A stretch of DNA of 64,000 nucleotides from Asparagopsis taxiformis (GCA_030407315.1 JALQPE010000420.1:1-64000); one strand, 5' to 3'. Numbered from the stretch's first letter, positions 44,408 to 57,934 are shown. Numbers and translations are program-made. The notes: generated by a model from the letters alone, not told the origin.

Positions 44408-46947
44408 CCCCCCCCCTCTTTGACCTGCTCGATGGATGAAATATCTGACACGCCGATCATCTCCCGGAGCTTGATAAATTGAACTCGTTGCAGGGGCTTG
44501 GTTAACAGATCTGCCGCCATATCTGATGTGGGACAGTAGTCAATGCCGAACAACGTCTTGAGTAAGCTGTCTCGGACGAAGTGATACCGAATGTCGATGT
44601 GTTTGGTACGAGTTCCTGAGGCATCGTTCCTAGCCATCTTGATGGAACCTTGGTTGTCGACATTGATTAGGATCGGATCCGCCGAGCTGCTTCCACAGCC
44701 AAACCCAACAATATTACTCAACCAAATAGCTTCCTTCACTGCAGCGCTGAGAGCCATATATTCAGCTTCGGAAGAGGATTGCGCTACACAACTCTGTTTG
44801 TGAGATTTCCAGCTCACCGCTGCTCCAGCCATCATGAACACGTATCCGCTGGTGGATTTCCGATTGATCGTACAACCACCCCAATCTGAGTCACTATATC
44901 CGACAGGTGACAGAGGCTTCGATGCCCTGTACAGCACACCAAGGCTTCGAGTACCAGAAATGTATCTTAGAACACGCTTGACAGCAACCCAGAGAGATTT
45001 GGTTGGAGTCTCCACGAATTGGGCAAGTCTTCCAACAGCAAATGCGATGTCGGGGCGAGTTCCCACTGCGAGATACATCAAGCTTCCAATGGCTTTGCGG
45101 TATAATGTAGAGTCGATGGCCTCTGTTTCAATATCACTGATGGAAATCTGAGCCTGCATAGGGGTTGCAGCAGGGCTTGAGTTCTCCATGCCGAATCGTT
45201 CCAATACCTTTTCAGCGTACCGAGTTTGATTCAAATGAAGTAGTCCTCTAGGTGAGTCCCTTACGATTTCCAGCCCGAGGCACACTCTAGCTTTCCCACA
45301 ATCTTTCATTTCGAAGCGTCTACTGAACTCAGCCTTCAGCTCGTTCAACATGTCTCTGCTGCTTGAAGCGATAAGGAGGTCATCAACGTAGAGGGCAATG
45401 ACTATCATCGAATCTTTACGGTACCTCACGTAGAAATATGGGTCGTACGGAGAACTCTGGAATTCTAGTTCTGAAATGAGAAACTCGTCGATCTTTGCGT
45501 GCCATTGCCTCGGAGCCTGTTTTAGTCCATACAAAGCTTTCTGCAGTTTGCAAACATGATTAGGATACTTCGGGTCGACAAAGCCCTCCGGTTGTTCCAT
45601 GTATATGTCTTGTTCGAGGTCTCCGTAGAGGAAAGCTGTCTTGACGTCCATTTGATCGCAATGGAGGTCGTGATGGACAGTGAGAGCGAAGAACATGCGA
45701 ATAGTGCAGAACTTGACAACCGGTGCATATGTTTCAGCATAGTCAACACCGTACTTCTGCTGGAATCCCCGAGTTACCAGGCGAGCTTTATGTTTGACCG
45801 AGTGCTCACCAGTTTCACTGACAACATCTTTGCGTTTGAACACCCATTTGGATGAAAGTAGGTTGACAGCTTCACTGCGAGGGACCAAAATCCAGGTGCG
45901 GTTTGTATAAAGGGAATTCATTTCAGACTGAATGGCACCGATCCAAAGTTCTTTCTCCTCCCCCTTGGTCACCTCAGTGAAGGTGAGGAGGTGTTCTGGA
46001 GTAGGATCGGGCGCGGTAGTGACGAGTGCAGTGGTTTTCCACCACTCACTCGGAGGTTTGCGGGTGCGAGACGATTTACGGGGAGCATTGAGTAACGAGG
46101 CATCTTGACTGTGGGATGGCGTTGGCGGAGGTGATTGAGGTGAAATATGGTCCGAATCTGAACCTGAATGGGAGGAAGAAGATTCATTTCTGGGAGTTCC
46201 TCCATAAGGTGTTTCCCTCATTGGGTCTTGTGAGGTATCTTCTAGACTGACATCAGCTCCAGTAATGTCTAGGTGTGACGGTAGTTTCCTCGACCTCGTC
46301 TCCTCGAAAATGACATCGCGAGAGACAACTATTTTCTCATTCGTTAGATCCCACAGTTTATATGCCTTCTGTGATGTTGCATACCCTAGCATGATAGCCT
46401 GAACAGCACGAGAATCGAGCGCTTGGAGATGTGTGTTCGGCAGTTTGTACCAACAAATGCTTCCAAATGTTCGCAGGTGTGCAATGTTTGGCTTCCGCCC
46501 ATACCATAGCTCATATGGAGTGGTTCCAGCGGGGATAGCACGGCTGGTGAGATGATTTCGAATGTAGGCAGGACAAGAAAGTGCTTCCGCCCAGAACTCC
46601 AATGGAGTGGAATTGTGGAGAAGCATGGCCCGCATATGTTCCTTAAGGGTGCGATTCATGCGTTCCGCAACTCCGTTTTGTTGGGGAGTGTAGGCACAGG
46701 TAGTTTGACGTTGGATACCCCTGTCTTCAAGGAAAGAGCTGAATTCGTTTGAGAAGTACTCTCCCCCTCCGTCTGAGCGTAGTTGACGAAGTTTGCATCC
46801 TGTTTGAGTTTCAGTGAGGCGCAGAAATCGTTGGAATGCATCGAAACAATCCGACTTACGGTGGAGCGGATACACAGTTAGCCAGCGAGACTTATCATCG
46901 ATGAAGGTCACGAAGTATCGAGCTCCCCCTTTCGAACGTATTTCCAT
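44365..46947 (-). CDS. pol: Copia integrase core, reverse transcriptase and RNase H
   Basis: Integrase core with the catalytic triad Asp17/Asp59/Glu95 (FIDDKSRW, LRSDGGGEY, NGVAERMNR; 35 residues between the last two) and the FWAEAL segment. Reverse transcriptase with LYGLKQAPRQW and the YVDD box (about residue 517). RNase H with AQSSSEAEYMALS (about residue 721) and TKHIDIRYHFVRD. All known catalytic residues are present. It is one frame off from the upstream ORF. One added base in the AAAA run 47004-47007 joins them into the single gag-pol typical of copia. The last 14 codons lie inside the 3' LTR and pass through the polypurine tract. Confidence 0.95.
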   Translation of the reverse strand: MEIRSKGGARYFVTFIDDKSRWLTVYPLHRKSDCFDAFQRFLRLTETQTGCKLRQLRSDGGGEYFSNEFSSFLEDRGIQRQTTCAYTPQQNGVAERMNRTLKEHMRAMLLHNSTPLEFWAEALSCPAYIRNHLTSRAIPAGTTPYELWYGRKPNIAHLRTFGSICWYKLPNTHLQALDSRAVQAIMLGYATSQKAYKLWDLTNEKIVVSRDVIFEETRSRKLPSHLDITGADVSLEDTSQDPMRETPYGGTPRNESSSSHSGSDSDHISPQSPPPTPSHSQDASLLNAPRKSSRTRKPPSEWWKTTALVTTAPDPTPEHLLTFTEVTKGEEKELWIGAIQSEMNSLYTNRTWILVPRSEAVNLLSSKWVFKRKDVVSETGEHSVKHKARLVTRGFQQKYGVDYAETYAPVVKFCTIRMFFALTVHHDLHCDQMDVKTAFLYGDLEQDIYMEQPEGFVDPKYPNHVCKLQKALYGLKQAPRQWHAKIDEFLISELEFQSSPYDPYFYVRYRKDSMIVIALYVDDLLIASSSRDMLNELKAEFSRRFEMKDCGKARVCLGLEIVRDSPRGLLHLNQTRYAEKVLERFGMENSSPAATPMQAQISISDIETEAIDSTLYRKAIGSLMYLAVGTRPDIAFAVGRLAQFVETPTKSLWVAVKRVLRYISGTRSLGVLYRASKPLSPVGYSDSDWGGCTINRKSTSGYVFMMAGAAVSWKSHKQSCVAQSSSEAEYMALSAAVKEAIWLSNIVGFGCGSSSADPILINVDNQGSIKMARNDASGTRTKHIDIRYHFVRDSLLKTLFGIDYCPTSDMAADLLTKPLQRVQFIKLREMIGVSDISSIEQVKEGGGVDSLRMGLVGLIP
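44408..44421 (-). other. Polypurine tract
   Basis: AAAGA followed by nine G on the minus strand, directly against the 3' LTR, as required for plus-strand priming. Confidence 0.9.
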
Positions 46948-46970
46948 TGGCCCTGCCAGATCTGTGTGGA

Positions 46971-48497
46971 TCAGTTGGAGAAGCTCGGAGGCTCTTGTCT
47001 CGGAAAATTGGAAAATTTTGGGATAGCAGCACGAGGCATTTTACCAGTAACACACCCTTCACATAGATTTTCAGGTGGGGACTGCTCAGGTTTGATTCGG
47101 AGTCCTTTGACTGCTGATGTCTTTGCCATACGAGAGATTCCGTTTTTGTGAACATGCCCAAGTCGCTCATGCCACAGCTGCAGTGACGCGATGCAAGCTA
47201 ACTCGAAGGACTGTTGTTTATTTCTGGAGGGCATGTAGAGGTCAATTGCATAGAGCCCGTGGCGTCTATGGCCAGTAGCTATTGATTCCCCGTTTTGGGT
47301 TAAGAGGACTGCATTGTTCGTGAACTGAACTCCAATTCCTCGAGCCGTGAGAGTACTAACGGATATGAGTGAGAATACGAAGGAGGGGACGTGGAGAACG
47401 TCCTGGAGTATGCAGATTCTTGCCTTCCCATTGACAAGGAGTGACAGTTTGACATCGCCACATCCTACTGCTACAGAAGTGGATTTGTCTCCGAGAATCA
47501 CTTGGAACGGAGTCACGGAACGGTACGAGACAAACATTGAGCGATCGAAGGTCATGTGTGAGGTAGCAGCGGAGTCGATGTACCATGTAGATGTGATTTG
47601 TACCGACTTAGCTGAATCTGAACAGGCTGACAAAAGGCAGACGTACTCCTTTTCTTCATCATTGCTCGGTTCAGTCTCAGTGGCTACGGCTGCCATAGAG
47701 CCAATATTCCCCTGCGCCAGAGACAAGTTCGGAGAACTGCGTGGTTTATTATTCGAGCGGGAGCGAGATGGTCTTCCATACTTCTGCCAGCAATATGGCT
47801 CGGTGTGATTTGTTCGACCGCAATGGGTACACTTCTTCCGGTTGTTCCCAAACTGTTTTCCAGACTTGGAAAGTAGAGCGGCTGTGTCTGTTGAGGAACT
47901 TCCCGGTTTTAAAATAGCTGCCCTGCGTTCTTCCTGAAGGAGGAGACTGCGAACTTTGTCGAATGTGAAGGTAGGATCTTCATCTCCAATTGCATCAAGA
48001 GCGGTTATCAGCGTCTGGAAGGAAGATGGGAGGCCATTGAGAACAGCCATAGCCATTTCTTTATCATCAATGTCGACGCCCATTGCTGATAGTACCGTTG
48101 CCATTTGTCGAACACGGTTGATGTATACGAGCATCTGTTCACCTGGCTTCATAGTCGTTGTGTAAAAGTCGCGCCTTGCAGCGAGTTTGTTTAGGAGAGT
48201 GTGCCTTTGATGCACGTTGCAGATCTCTTGCCACATTTCTAAGGCAGTCGTGGTGTGTGCAACATTTTTGAGCATTTCATCCGACAAGGTAATTCCGATG
48301 GCCATTCGAGCTGACTTGTCTTTGCGGAGCCATTTTAAGAGCTCTTCTTGGTCTGTCGGACGTCTAGGGCGAAGATTAGGATCAATCATGTCGTCCACCT
48401 CGCGGTGGCCAAGGATGAGTTCCATCTTCTGCTTCCATGAGTGGAAGTTTGAATAATCCAGCTTCTCGATGCGGATGCCGGAAGTATTACTCTCCAT
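46971..48497 (-). CDS. gag-pol: Copia Gag, protease and integrase zinc-binding part
   Basis: ATG at 48497. The N-terminal Gag reads IEKLDYSNFHSWKQKM, the usual copia opening. A CCHC zinc knuckle (CTHCGRTNHTEPYC) lies at about residues 222-236. The aspartic protease has YIDSAATSHM at about residue 305. The pre-integrase zinc domain (WHERLGH ... CEGC) lies at about 440-480. It ends after a frame break at 47004-47007, before the integrase core. Upstream minus-strand sequence has two good 3' splice sites (exon starts at about 48664 and 48594), so gag could be translated from a spliced leader that skips the zinc-finger ORF. Confidence 0.95.
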   Translation of the reverse strand: MESNTSGIRIEKLDYSNFHSWKQKMELILGHREVDDMIDPNLRPRRPTDQEELLKWLRKDKSARMAIGITLSDEMLKNVAHTTTALEMWQEICNVHQRHTLLNKLAARRDFYTTTMKPGEQMLVYINRVRQMATVLSAMGVDIDDKEMAMAVLNGLPSSFQTLITALDAIGDEDPTFTFDKVRSLLLQEERRAAILKPGSSSTDTAALLSKSGKQFGNNRKKCTHCGRTNHTEPYCWQKYGRPSRSRSNNKPRSSPNLSLAQGNIGSMAAVATETEPSNDEEKEYVCLLSACSDSAKSVQITSTWYIDSAATSHMTFDRSMFVSYRSVTPFQVILGDKSTSVAVGCGDVKLSLLVNGKARICILQDVLHVPSFVFSLISVSTLTARGIGVQFTNNAVLLTQNGESIATGHRRHGLYAIDLYMPSRNKQQSFELACIASLQLWHERLGHVHKNGISRMAKTSAVKGLRIKPEQSPPENLCEGCVTGKMPRAAIPKFSNFPRQEPPSFSN

Positions 48498-48682
48498 GGC
48501 TCTGCAGTAAGTCTTATCTGTTCGACCCTTCCCAAGTGGACAACCGATAGTCGTCGAGGACCAAGCTGGGATCTATAGGATAGAGACTGTCTAGCTAAGA
48601 GCGAAGTGGATGGAGAACAAGAAAGCAAGGTTTAACGATACGAAATCAGCTAGATTTCTAGTGTCTAGAGGAGAGAGAGAAA

Positions 48683-49201
48683 CTACTTATCGGAGGAAGA
48701 AGAAGCTTTGGAAGCTTTGGTGATTTCCAGGGCCTTCGCAATACTGCGATGGCGGTTGCCGCGAAGATGGTTGTCGAACTCACTCTGAGTCCGGACGATG
48801 ACACCACAGGGCCTGCAAACTTTTAGAGGACCCTCCTTGAGGCGCTCGATGGTTTTCTTGTGTCTGGATCCGTTGAGATGAGCAGCTCTGGACTCAGCGG
48901 AATTGAGATATACGTTGCAGTGAGAGCACCTGGAACGGTTTGCAGCCTTGTGAGCGGCGTATTTCTTCTTATTGTCCCTTCTTTCGGCGATGCTATACGC
49001 CTTTCGGAATACGCGGTCGCGAAGAGACTCACCGTCGCGTCGAAGCCTCGGAGCTGGCTGCTCGTTATTCGGCTCGATGCGATCCTCGTCACTACTAGAC
49101 ACTATGGAGATAGAGAGAGAGAGAAGAGGTTAGCAGTTATACCGATCAGTACTAAGGTCTAAACCTTGAAATTGACCGAAAGATGAAAGGTATAACTTAC
49201 T
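48683..49201 (-). CDS. Spliced accessory ORF with two U1-type C2H2 zinc fingers in the retrotransposon leader
   Basis: About 140 residues. Both fingers are C-X2-C-X12-H-X5-H (CSHC...HLNGSRH and CRPC...HLRGNRH), the U1/JAZ/ZFR form usually found in RNA-binding proteins. Flanks are Arg/Lys-rich and the C-terminus is Ser-rich. The frame has no in-frame ATG. It does have a canonical 3' splice site (TGCTAAC branch, CT-rich tract, CATAG) directly before TGTCTAGTAGTG. A donor CTTCAAAA|GTAAGT lies 99 bp upstream. Joining them (intron 49102-49200) creates ATG across the junction, giving AAAATGTCTAGT. The ORF lies between primer site and gag. Typical copia elements have no such gene. Confidence 0.7.
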
Positions 49202-49377
49202 TTTGAAGATGAATGAGTAGGTTAACCAATGCAGAAGTTTATTGTTGTGTGACTTATTAATGCTATACCGATCAGGACAAGGTTGCTGACTTACAAGAGC
49301 AGAACCGAGTTGAGAAAGGTATAGACAAGTCTTTTATTAGGAGCAGTGGATTCCAGTATGTTGGCCTTAAGTGGGCC

Positions 49378-49440
49378 AGTAGCTCAGCGGTTAAGCCGTG
49401 CTGTGCAGCGCGGAATCTCGCGGTCGTGCGTTCGCGTCCC
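49378..49440 (+). other. tRNA-like sequence with A and B boxes, antisense to the element
   Basis: TAGCTCAGCGG (49380-49390) fits the pol III A box, and CGTTCGCGTCC (about 49429-49439) nearly fits the B box. Between them is a CGCG/CGCG arm. I cannot pair a proper acceptor or T stem, so this is a decayed tRNA or SINE head, not a tRNA gene. Confidence 0.35.
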
Positions 49441-49584
49441 AGCGAGAGCGGGAAGAAATTTTTGTACTTGGCGCGAGATAGCTCCAGCGAAAGATCCGAT
49501 GTGTTCCAAGAGATGTCACTTGATGACAGAATTTTTGTGTCACGATGGCAGTAGATGTTGTCACTGTGACAGTCAGATGACACG

Positions 49585-49690
49585 ATGGTACGCCGAGCGT
49601 CAGCGAGGCGTAGCCGAGGCGAGGCGAGACGTAGCCGAGGCGAGGCGAGACGGACGCCGGGTGGCGAGGCGAGACCGCGGCGCCGCAGGA
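49585..49690. repeat. GC-rich short tandem repeat in the leader
   Basis: Imperfect units of about 20 bp (AGCCGAGGCGAGGCGAGACG) repeat two to three times inside a GC-rich stretch to about 49760. The Arg/Ala-rich frames across it are by-products. Confidence 0.6.
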
Positions 49691-49875
49691 GGGAGCGCGA
49701 CGAACGCGACGCGCAGGCGAGCGAAAGCGCACGGAGGCGCAGAACGGGAGCAGGAGGATGCGCAGGAAAGAAGACAAAACGAGAAGAAACAAGGCGAGAA
49801 AGTTAAGACACACGCCGACGCGAAAGAGACACTCACCGCAGCGCTAGAGAATAAGAAACGACCCGAGCGAGCGCA

Positions 49876-49889
49876 CTGGGCCCATAACC
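49876..49889 (-). other. Primer binding site for initiator tRNA-Met anticodon arm
   Basis: Minus strand reads GGTTATGGGCCCAG directly after the 5' LTR. Its complement CTGGGCCCATAACC is the conserved anticodon arm of eukaryotic initiator tRNA-Met (CAT anticodon). This is the half-tRNA priming mode known for Drosophila copia, not priming from the tRNA 3' end. Confidence 0.85.
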
Positions 49890-53380
<3,491 letters not shown>

Positions 53381-53399
53381 GACGTTGAGGGCGGAAGGG

Positions 53400-54312
53400 A
53401 ACACATTGCAGAGGGAGGATGTGCGAGGCGGAAGGGAGAGGGAATAATTTCATGGCCTTGATGGGCCATGAATGATGGGTCATGCATGCAAGGCTTACAG
53501 AAAATGTGCATCTGGCAGTTAAATGGCCGGCGTGCTTCCAGTAGAAAGCCGCCGGCCGCGGGTACAAATTTGATCACATGTCACAATTCAAAATTGTGAC
53601 TCAAAATTTTGTACCGACCTGTTGTGCTCAAATTTCAAGCACACCCCTCCGTGACATGTTGTACCTCCCGCCAATAAGTGGCAGTGTTTCGGTTGCATAC
53701 TTTGAGCATAATGTGCACAATGTGCACAATGATTGTGTACATGTGTGTACTCGAGACGCCATGGCGTGGATGTCTTGGCGGTGCTCATTGTAATTCACGC
53801 ACAACAGTGCGTGCATGCCGACGCGGACATCAGCACACGACGGAGCATGTGATACGTCCATGCATGGACTGCATCACACACTCAACGTGCGAATAGGATC
53901 TTATAGCAGTCCATGCCTGGAGCATATGACTGTAAAGGGGTATAGGAGTGTGGAGCATGTATGACACGGATGTTTGTACACATAAGTGTGTGGCGTTCGA
54001 GAATCAATAAGTGGAGCAGTGTATGGTCGTCGGCACTTTGCAATACGGCGTGTATGATTGTACAGGGGTATAGGAGCGTGGAGCATGCATAGCATGGATG
54101 GATTTACACATATGTTTGCATGAGTCTGTGGCGTGCATGGATGGCACGGAAGGGTGTACAAATAAGTGTGCATGTCTGTGTGGCGGCAGTGAAGCAATCA
54201 GTGCAACAGTGCATGCACGTCACAGCACTTTGCAATATGAATTATTATGAATGAGTGAGTGGCATTAAAGAGGTTCTGAACGACATACATTTATGTGAAC
54301 GGTCTTACCAAC
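53400..54312. other. Non-coding with degenerate duplicate
   Basis: A 9-bp hairpin GTCACAATT/AATTGTGAC lies at about 53579-53600. Two diverged copies of a unit of 120-190 bp (GGGGTATAGGAG(T/C)GTGGAGCATG ... GCACTTTGCAATA) lie at about 53928-54048 and 54050-54237. Confidence 0.45.
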
Positions 54313-55391
54313 TTATTTAAACGATGGCAACTGCTCTCGTACTCGATCACAGGTTGCACCATCTAACTTTCCGTCCACTAGCGAGTCAAACGTTGTAATC
54401 ACCGAAGTAAGCGCAATTGTGTCAATCCAGGGTGTAGGAGTGCCGAGCACAAAGCACGGTTTGTACCTACTCCGGTAGGAGTCAGCGTCCGTTTTGGTGT
54501 ACCAATGAACCATCAATTTTGCGATACGGTTTCCCTTGCGCGTAATTCTATGTGTTCTCGCCACCCAGAACGGCTCCTCATCCGTACACTGATCCCCTTT
54601 GACCACCAGAAATAACTTCTTTCCCGATTGTGTAGCACTCAGAAGACTCGGCGGCGCCGTTTCTTCGTGAATCGAAAGCGTCTCCGAATTTTCGGACTGT
54701 TGCACGATGGGCTTTTCAGTAGCTTTGGAGGGTTGAAACTGCTGCTCAGCACGCGATACTTCGTTTTTGTCCGTAGGCTCAGCACGCGACACTTCATTTT
54801 TGTCCGTAGGAGATTGCGGCTGTGTTTGCGTCGCTAGATGTTTGTCCATATCAGATTTCTGTGCACTGAACGTGTCAATGTGCGAATTTTTCGGCGCGGA
54901 TTGATGCGCTTTGTCTGCCGGCAAGCGTACTCGATGGTGAGGAGATGGAGAGCGGAGTCGCAGACAGCGCTCACAACGTTCACACTCTCCCCCTTTTTTT
55001 CTCGATCGCCAGTTGCGCAGCTTTTTTCAGTGGTTTTGTTTGACCACTGCATCTCGCGGGAGAAGCCGAATTCCTGCGTTAAGAATTGATAGCAGACGGC
55101 ACTCCCGCGATATGCGTACATTTCCGACACCGGCTCATATAACGATACTAAGTAGCGCTGTCGTCTCGTACGATCATACTCAACGACTCGAAACGAGTCC
55201 CTTACTAGATCTTCGCTGGCTGCAATTTCGAAGCAGCGCCGGGAACAGCATTGTACCTTGTGCAATTCTCCATCTTCGAACTTTTTCGCTATGATTTTTG
55301 CCCTGTTCAGATTTCTCTTCCTGATAGAGGACACCTGTCCTTTCATCGCGAAAGACAGTCGGTCTATTTTAGATCCTGATGATTCGGTCAT
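54313..55391 (-). pseudogene. Remnant of a transposon protein, N- and C-terminal parts
   Basis: Part one (55391-54834) carries a Cys pair (KVQCCSRRCFEIA), an RTRRQRYLVSLYEP segment and VCYQFLTQEFGF. This pattern recalls the N-terminus of a widespread uncharacterised transposon-encoded protein group (CxxxC..., then VCxxxFLxxxGIS). Part two (54924-54313) is in another frame. It has an 11-residue unit PTDKNEVSRAE written twice, then a C-terminal domain with EPFWVARTHRI and MVHWYTK, like a small chromo/Tudor-type fold. No central catalytic domain lies between them, so this is an internally deleted element. The family assignment is from memory of pattern only. Confidence 0.35.
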
Positions 55392-55689
55392 TGTTGATGG
55401 AGGTGGTATGGGGCGAAAGTGTCGGGGACTTGCAGCACATGTCCTGCTTTATACCAGAACGGGAACCAGCGTCTAATCAGTTATAAACGTTCAGGATGTA
55501 AATATGTCACAAATGAGCGCTTTCTGTACTTTTCGGAACGAGATGTATTCTTGAATTATGAGCCTTGAATCCATCGATCTCATTGGACGCCCGGAACTCT
55601 CTTGAATTGAAGGATTCCAGCGTGCCAGTCGTAGTTCAACCAGCAATGACTGTGGAAAGACATGTTATCTGTCTGATCTCTAATCCGAA

Positions 55690-56318
55690 CGTCTGTGTTT
55701 TCGGAAGTGGACGCGGACGTCCAGTCTCTCTAGTACGGGTCCTAGTCGGCCCCGAGATTTACTAGAACAAATGAACGTCCGCGTCCAAAAAAAAATAAAA
55801 ATTTTTTGGATGCGGACGTCCACTTTCTCTAGTACATATGGCGGAATACTAGGGCCCGACATCCACTTTCTCTAGTACATATGGCGGAATACTAGGGCCC
55901 GACATCCACTTTCTCTAGTACATATGGCGGAATACTAGGACCCGACATCCACTTTCTCTAGTACATATGGCGGAATACTAGGACCCGACATCCACTTTCT
56001 CTAGTACATATGGCGGAATACTAGGACCCGACATCCACTTTCTCTAGTACATATGGCGGAATACTAGGACCCGACATCCACTTTCTCTAGTACATATGGC
56101 GGAATACTAGGACCCGACATCCACTTTCTCTAGTACATATGGCGGAATACTAGGACCCGACATCCACTTTCTCTAGTACATATGGCGGAATACTAGGACC
56201 CGACATCCACTTTCTCTAGTACATATGGCGGAATACTAGGACCCGACATCCACTTTCTCTAGTACATATGGCGGAATACTAGGACCCGACATCCAGTATA
56301 CAATATATCAGCGAAAAC
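55690..56318 (-). repeat. Right arm of the 43-kb-spaced inverted repeat
   Basis: Reverse complement of 12301-12626, with 11 instead of 4 tandem units and a slightly longer A run. Beyond 56318 a diverged second copy of the inner edge (GTCTGTGTTCTCGGAAATGG) begins, so this side is embedded in more of the same family. Confidence 0.75.
55819..56291 (-). repeat. 43-bp tandem repeat, 11 units
   Basis: 473 bp = 11 x 43. The units are almost identical. The first two have GGGCCC where later ones have GGACCC. Confidence 0.9.
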
Positions 56319-57032
56319 GTCTGTGTTCTCGGAAATGGACGCGGACGTCCACAACCTCTAGTACACCTAGTATTACTAGGCGGACGTCCATGTTCTCCAG
56401 TATTTTTGGATGTCCGCCTAGATCCGGACGTCCATGCGGTCTAGTACGTCTAGTATTACTAGGACGACATTCATTGTTTCTAGTACCACGGATGTCCCCC
56501 TCGGGATGGACTTCCGCCATGTCTATGTCAACCTAGGACGGGCGCCGGTTCAGAAATTCAAAAATTTCGACCCCAGAAATTTCTGCCGCCTTGCTCGACA
56601 TGGATGTCCGCATCCATCACGGCGACCACTCTATTTTTCCTTGTCGGTCGACTCCAATTTTGTCTTTAATTTTTTCATCCTCTCGCTCACACCCCCTTCC
56701 ATTTGGTGCTCACCTCCCCCGTACTGTACCTCAAACACCCCCAATACCACTCTAGAACGCATTTTCAGCTACCTATCCCCGCTTCCACGGTGCACACCTC
56801 CATTCCATACCTACTTTTCTGCTCTACCGTACAGATTTCTTATAACCAGTCCTCATACTACCTCAGAATAGGGAAAAACATCCCCTATCCCCTCGACCAT
56901 GCTCTCCCCCATCACCTTTGCAACGTATTGTTCTTCAATACCCTCTCTCCTCTACCTTCAACCCCTCTCCTTCGCCCTCTCCACAAACTTCCCCTGCAGC
57001 TTACTCTTCGACCTGCTCCACCCCTCCCTCCC
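56319..57032. other. Decayed relatives of the 43-bp repeat arm, then C-rich DNA
   Basis: 56319-56510 contains several GGACGTCCA and CTAGTA(C/T)TA boxes in both orientations. From 56640 the plus strand is rich in C and T. No gene recognised. Confidence 0.4.
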
Positions 57033-57557
57033 TCACCTGCTCCATGCCCCCACGCCATCCGCATCTTCGATACCGTATACACCACCACCACCACCACCGG
57101 CCCACGCTCCCGCTCCCCCGCCGTCTCCCCAGAAACCTCCCCGCTCTGAAACACATATCAACCCCCCACTTCGCACCCATCCTCCCACTCCCCTCCCTCC
57201 CCAAATACAATAACCCTCTTCTTCCCCATCACATCCCCACTCACCACAGCCAGAACAGACGCCACCCCCTTCCCACCTCTTTCTCCTCACTTTCCTAAAA
57301 CCCCCTCCTCTCGGGGCCTTCAACCGCACCCTCCTACGGTCCCACCTAAACACCTCCTCCGCCCTCACTACCCCAACACCCCGCAGCGTCTCCCCAATCC
57401 CCATAATATGCTTGTCGGCACTCCTCTCCGAATCACACTCCAATCTAAACCCGCACTCCGTACATTTCCACTTCCCCCTGTACCATCCCATCCCAAGATT
57501 CCATCCACCCCCCACAGAACACATCCTCATACCACAGAAGAATTTTCTTCCTCTCAT
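57033..57557 (-). CDS. Hypothetical protein with a Cys-pair motif
   Basis: Only the part around 57480-57330 looks protein-like: GKWKCTECGFRLECDSERS, then ADKHIMGIGETLRG. This has a zinc-finger-like CX2C...C...H arrangement and is basic downstream. The remainder is Gly/Trp-rich translation of C-rich DNA. No family recognised. It may be one exon of a lost gene. Confidence 0.25.
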   Translation of the reverse strand: MRGRKFFCGMRMCSVGGGWNLGMGWYRGKWKCTECGFRLECDSERSADKHIMGIGETLRGVGVVRAEEVFRWDRRRVRLKAPRGGGFRKVRRKRWEGGGVCSGCGEWGCDGEEEGYCIWGGRGVGGWVRSGGLICVSERGGFWGDGGGAGAWAGGGGGGVYGIEDADGVGAWSR

Positions 57558-57934
57558 ACCTCATCCTTAAAACCTCCATCTCTTCCATGTAAATTTCGAT
57601 GTAAATATTTTCTCCACTATGCAAACTCATACATGTATGAGCGTATGCCTTTCCGCTTCGTCAACCCTGAATATTTGTATTCATGTATTCATAAAATGGA
57701 GCCACCCACATCCCTATCCCGTTCTGCAAGCTTTACAAACCACCAGACGCATACTCCACAACTATACAACAAACACTACTCGCTATTTCAGACGACGCGG
57801 TACACAAGTAGCGTAGTCTCAACCTTCCGTGACGCCTTCCCTGATGCGTACAAGTGCGAAACACGTCTAGACGTATATCACAAGTGAGCGCGGGAATTTT
57901 CGGCACAGGAGATGCTGGGCCACCAAATTGATTT

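Noticed and set aside
49378..49460. Functional tRNA gene
   Set aside because: Acceptor and T stems do not pair. Only the promoter boxes are recognisable.
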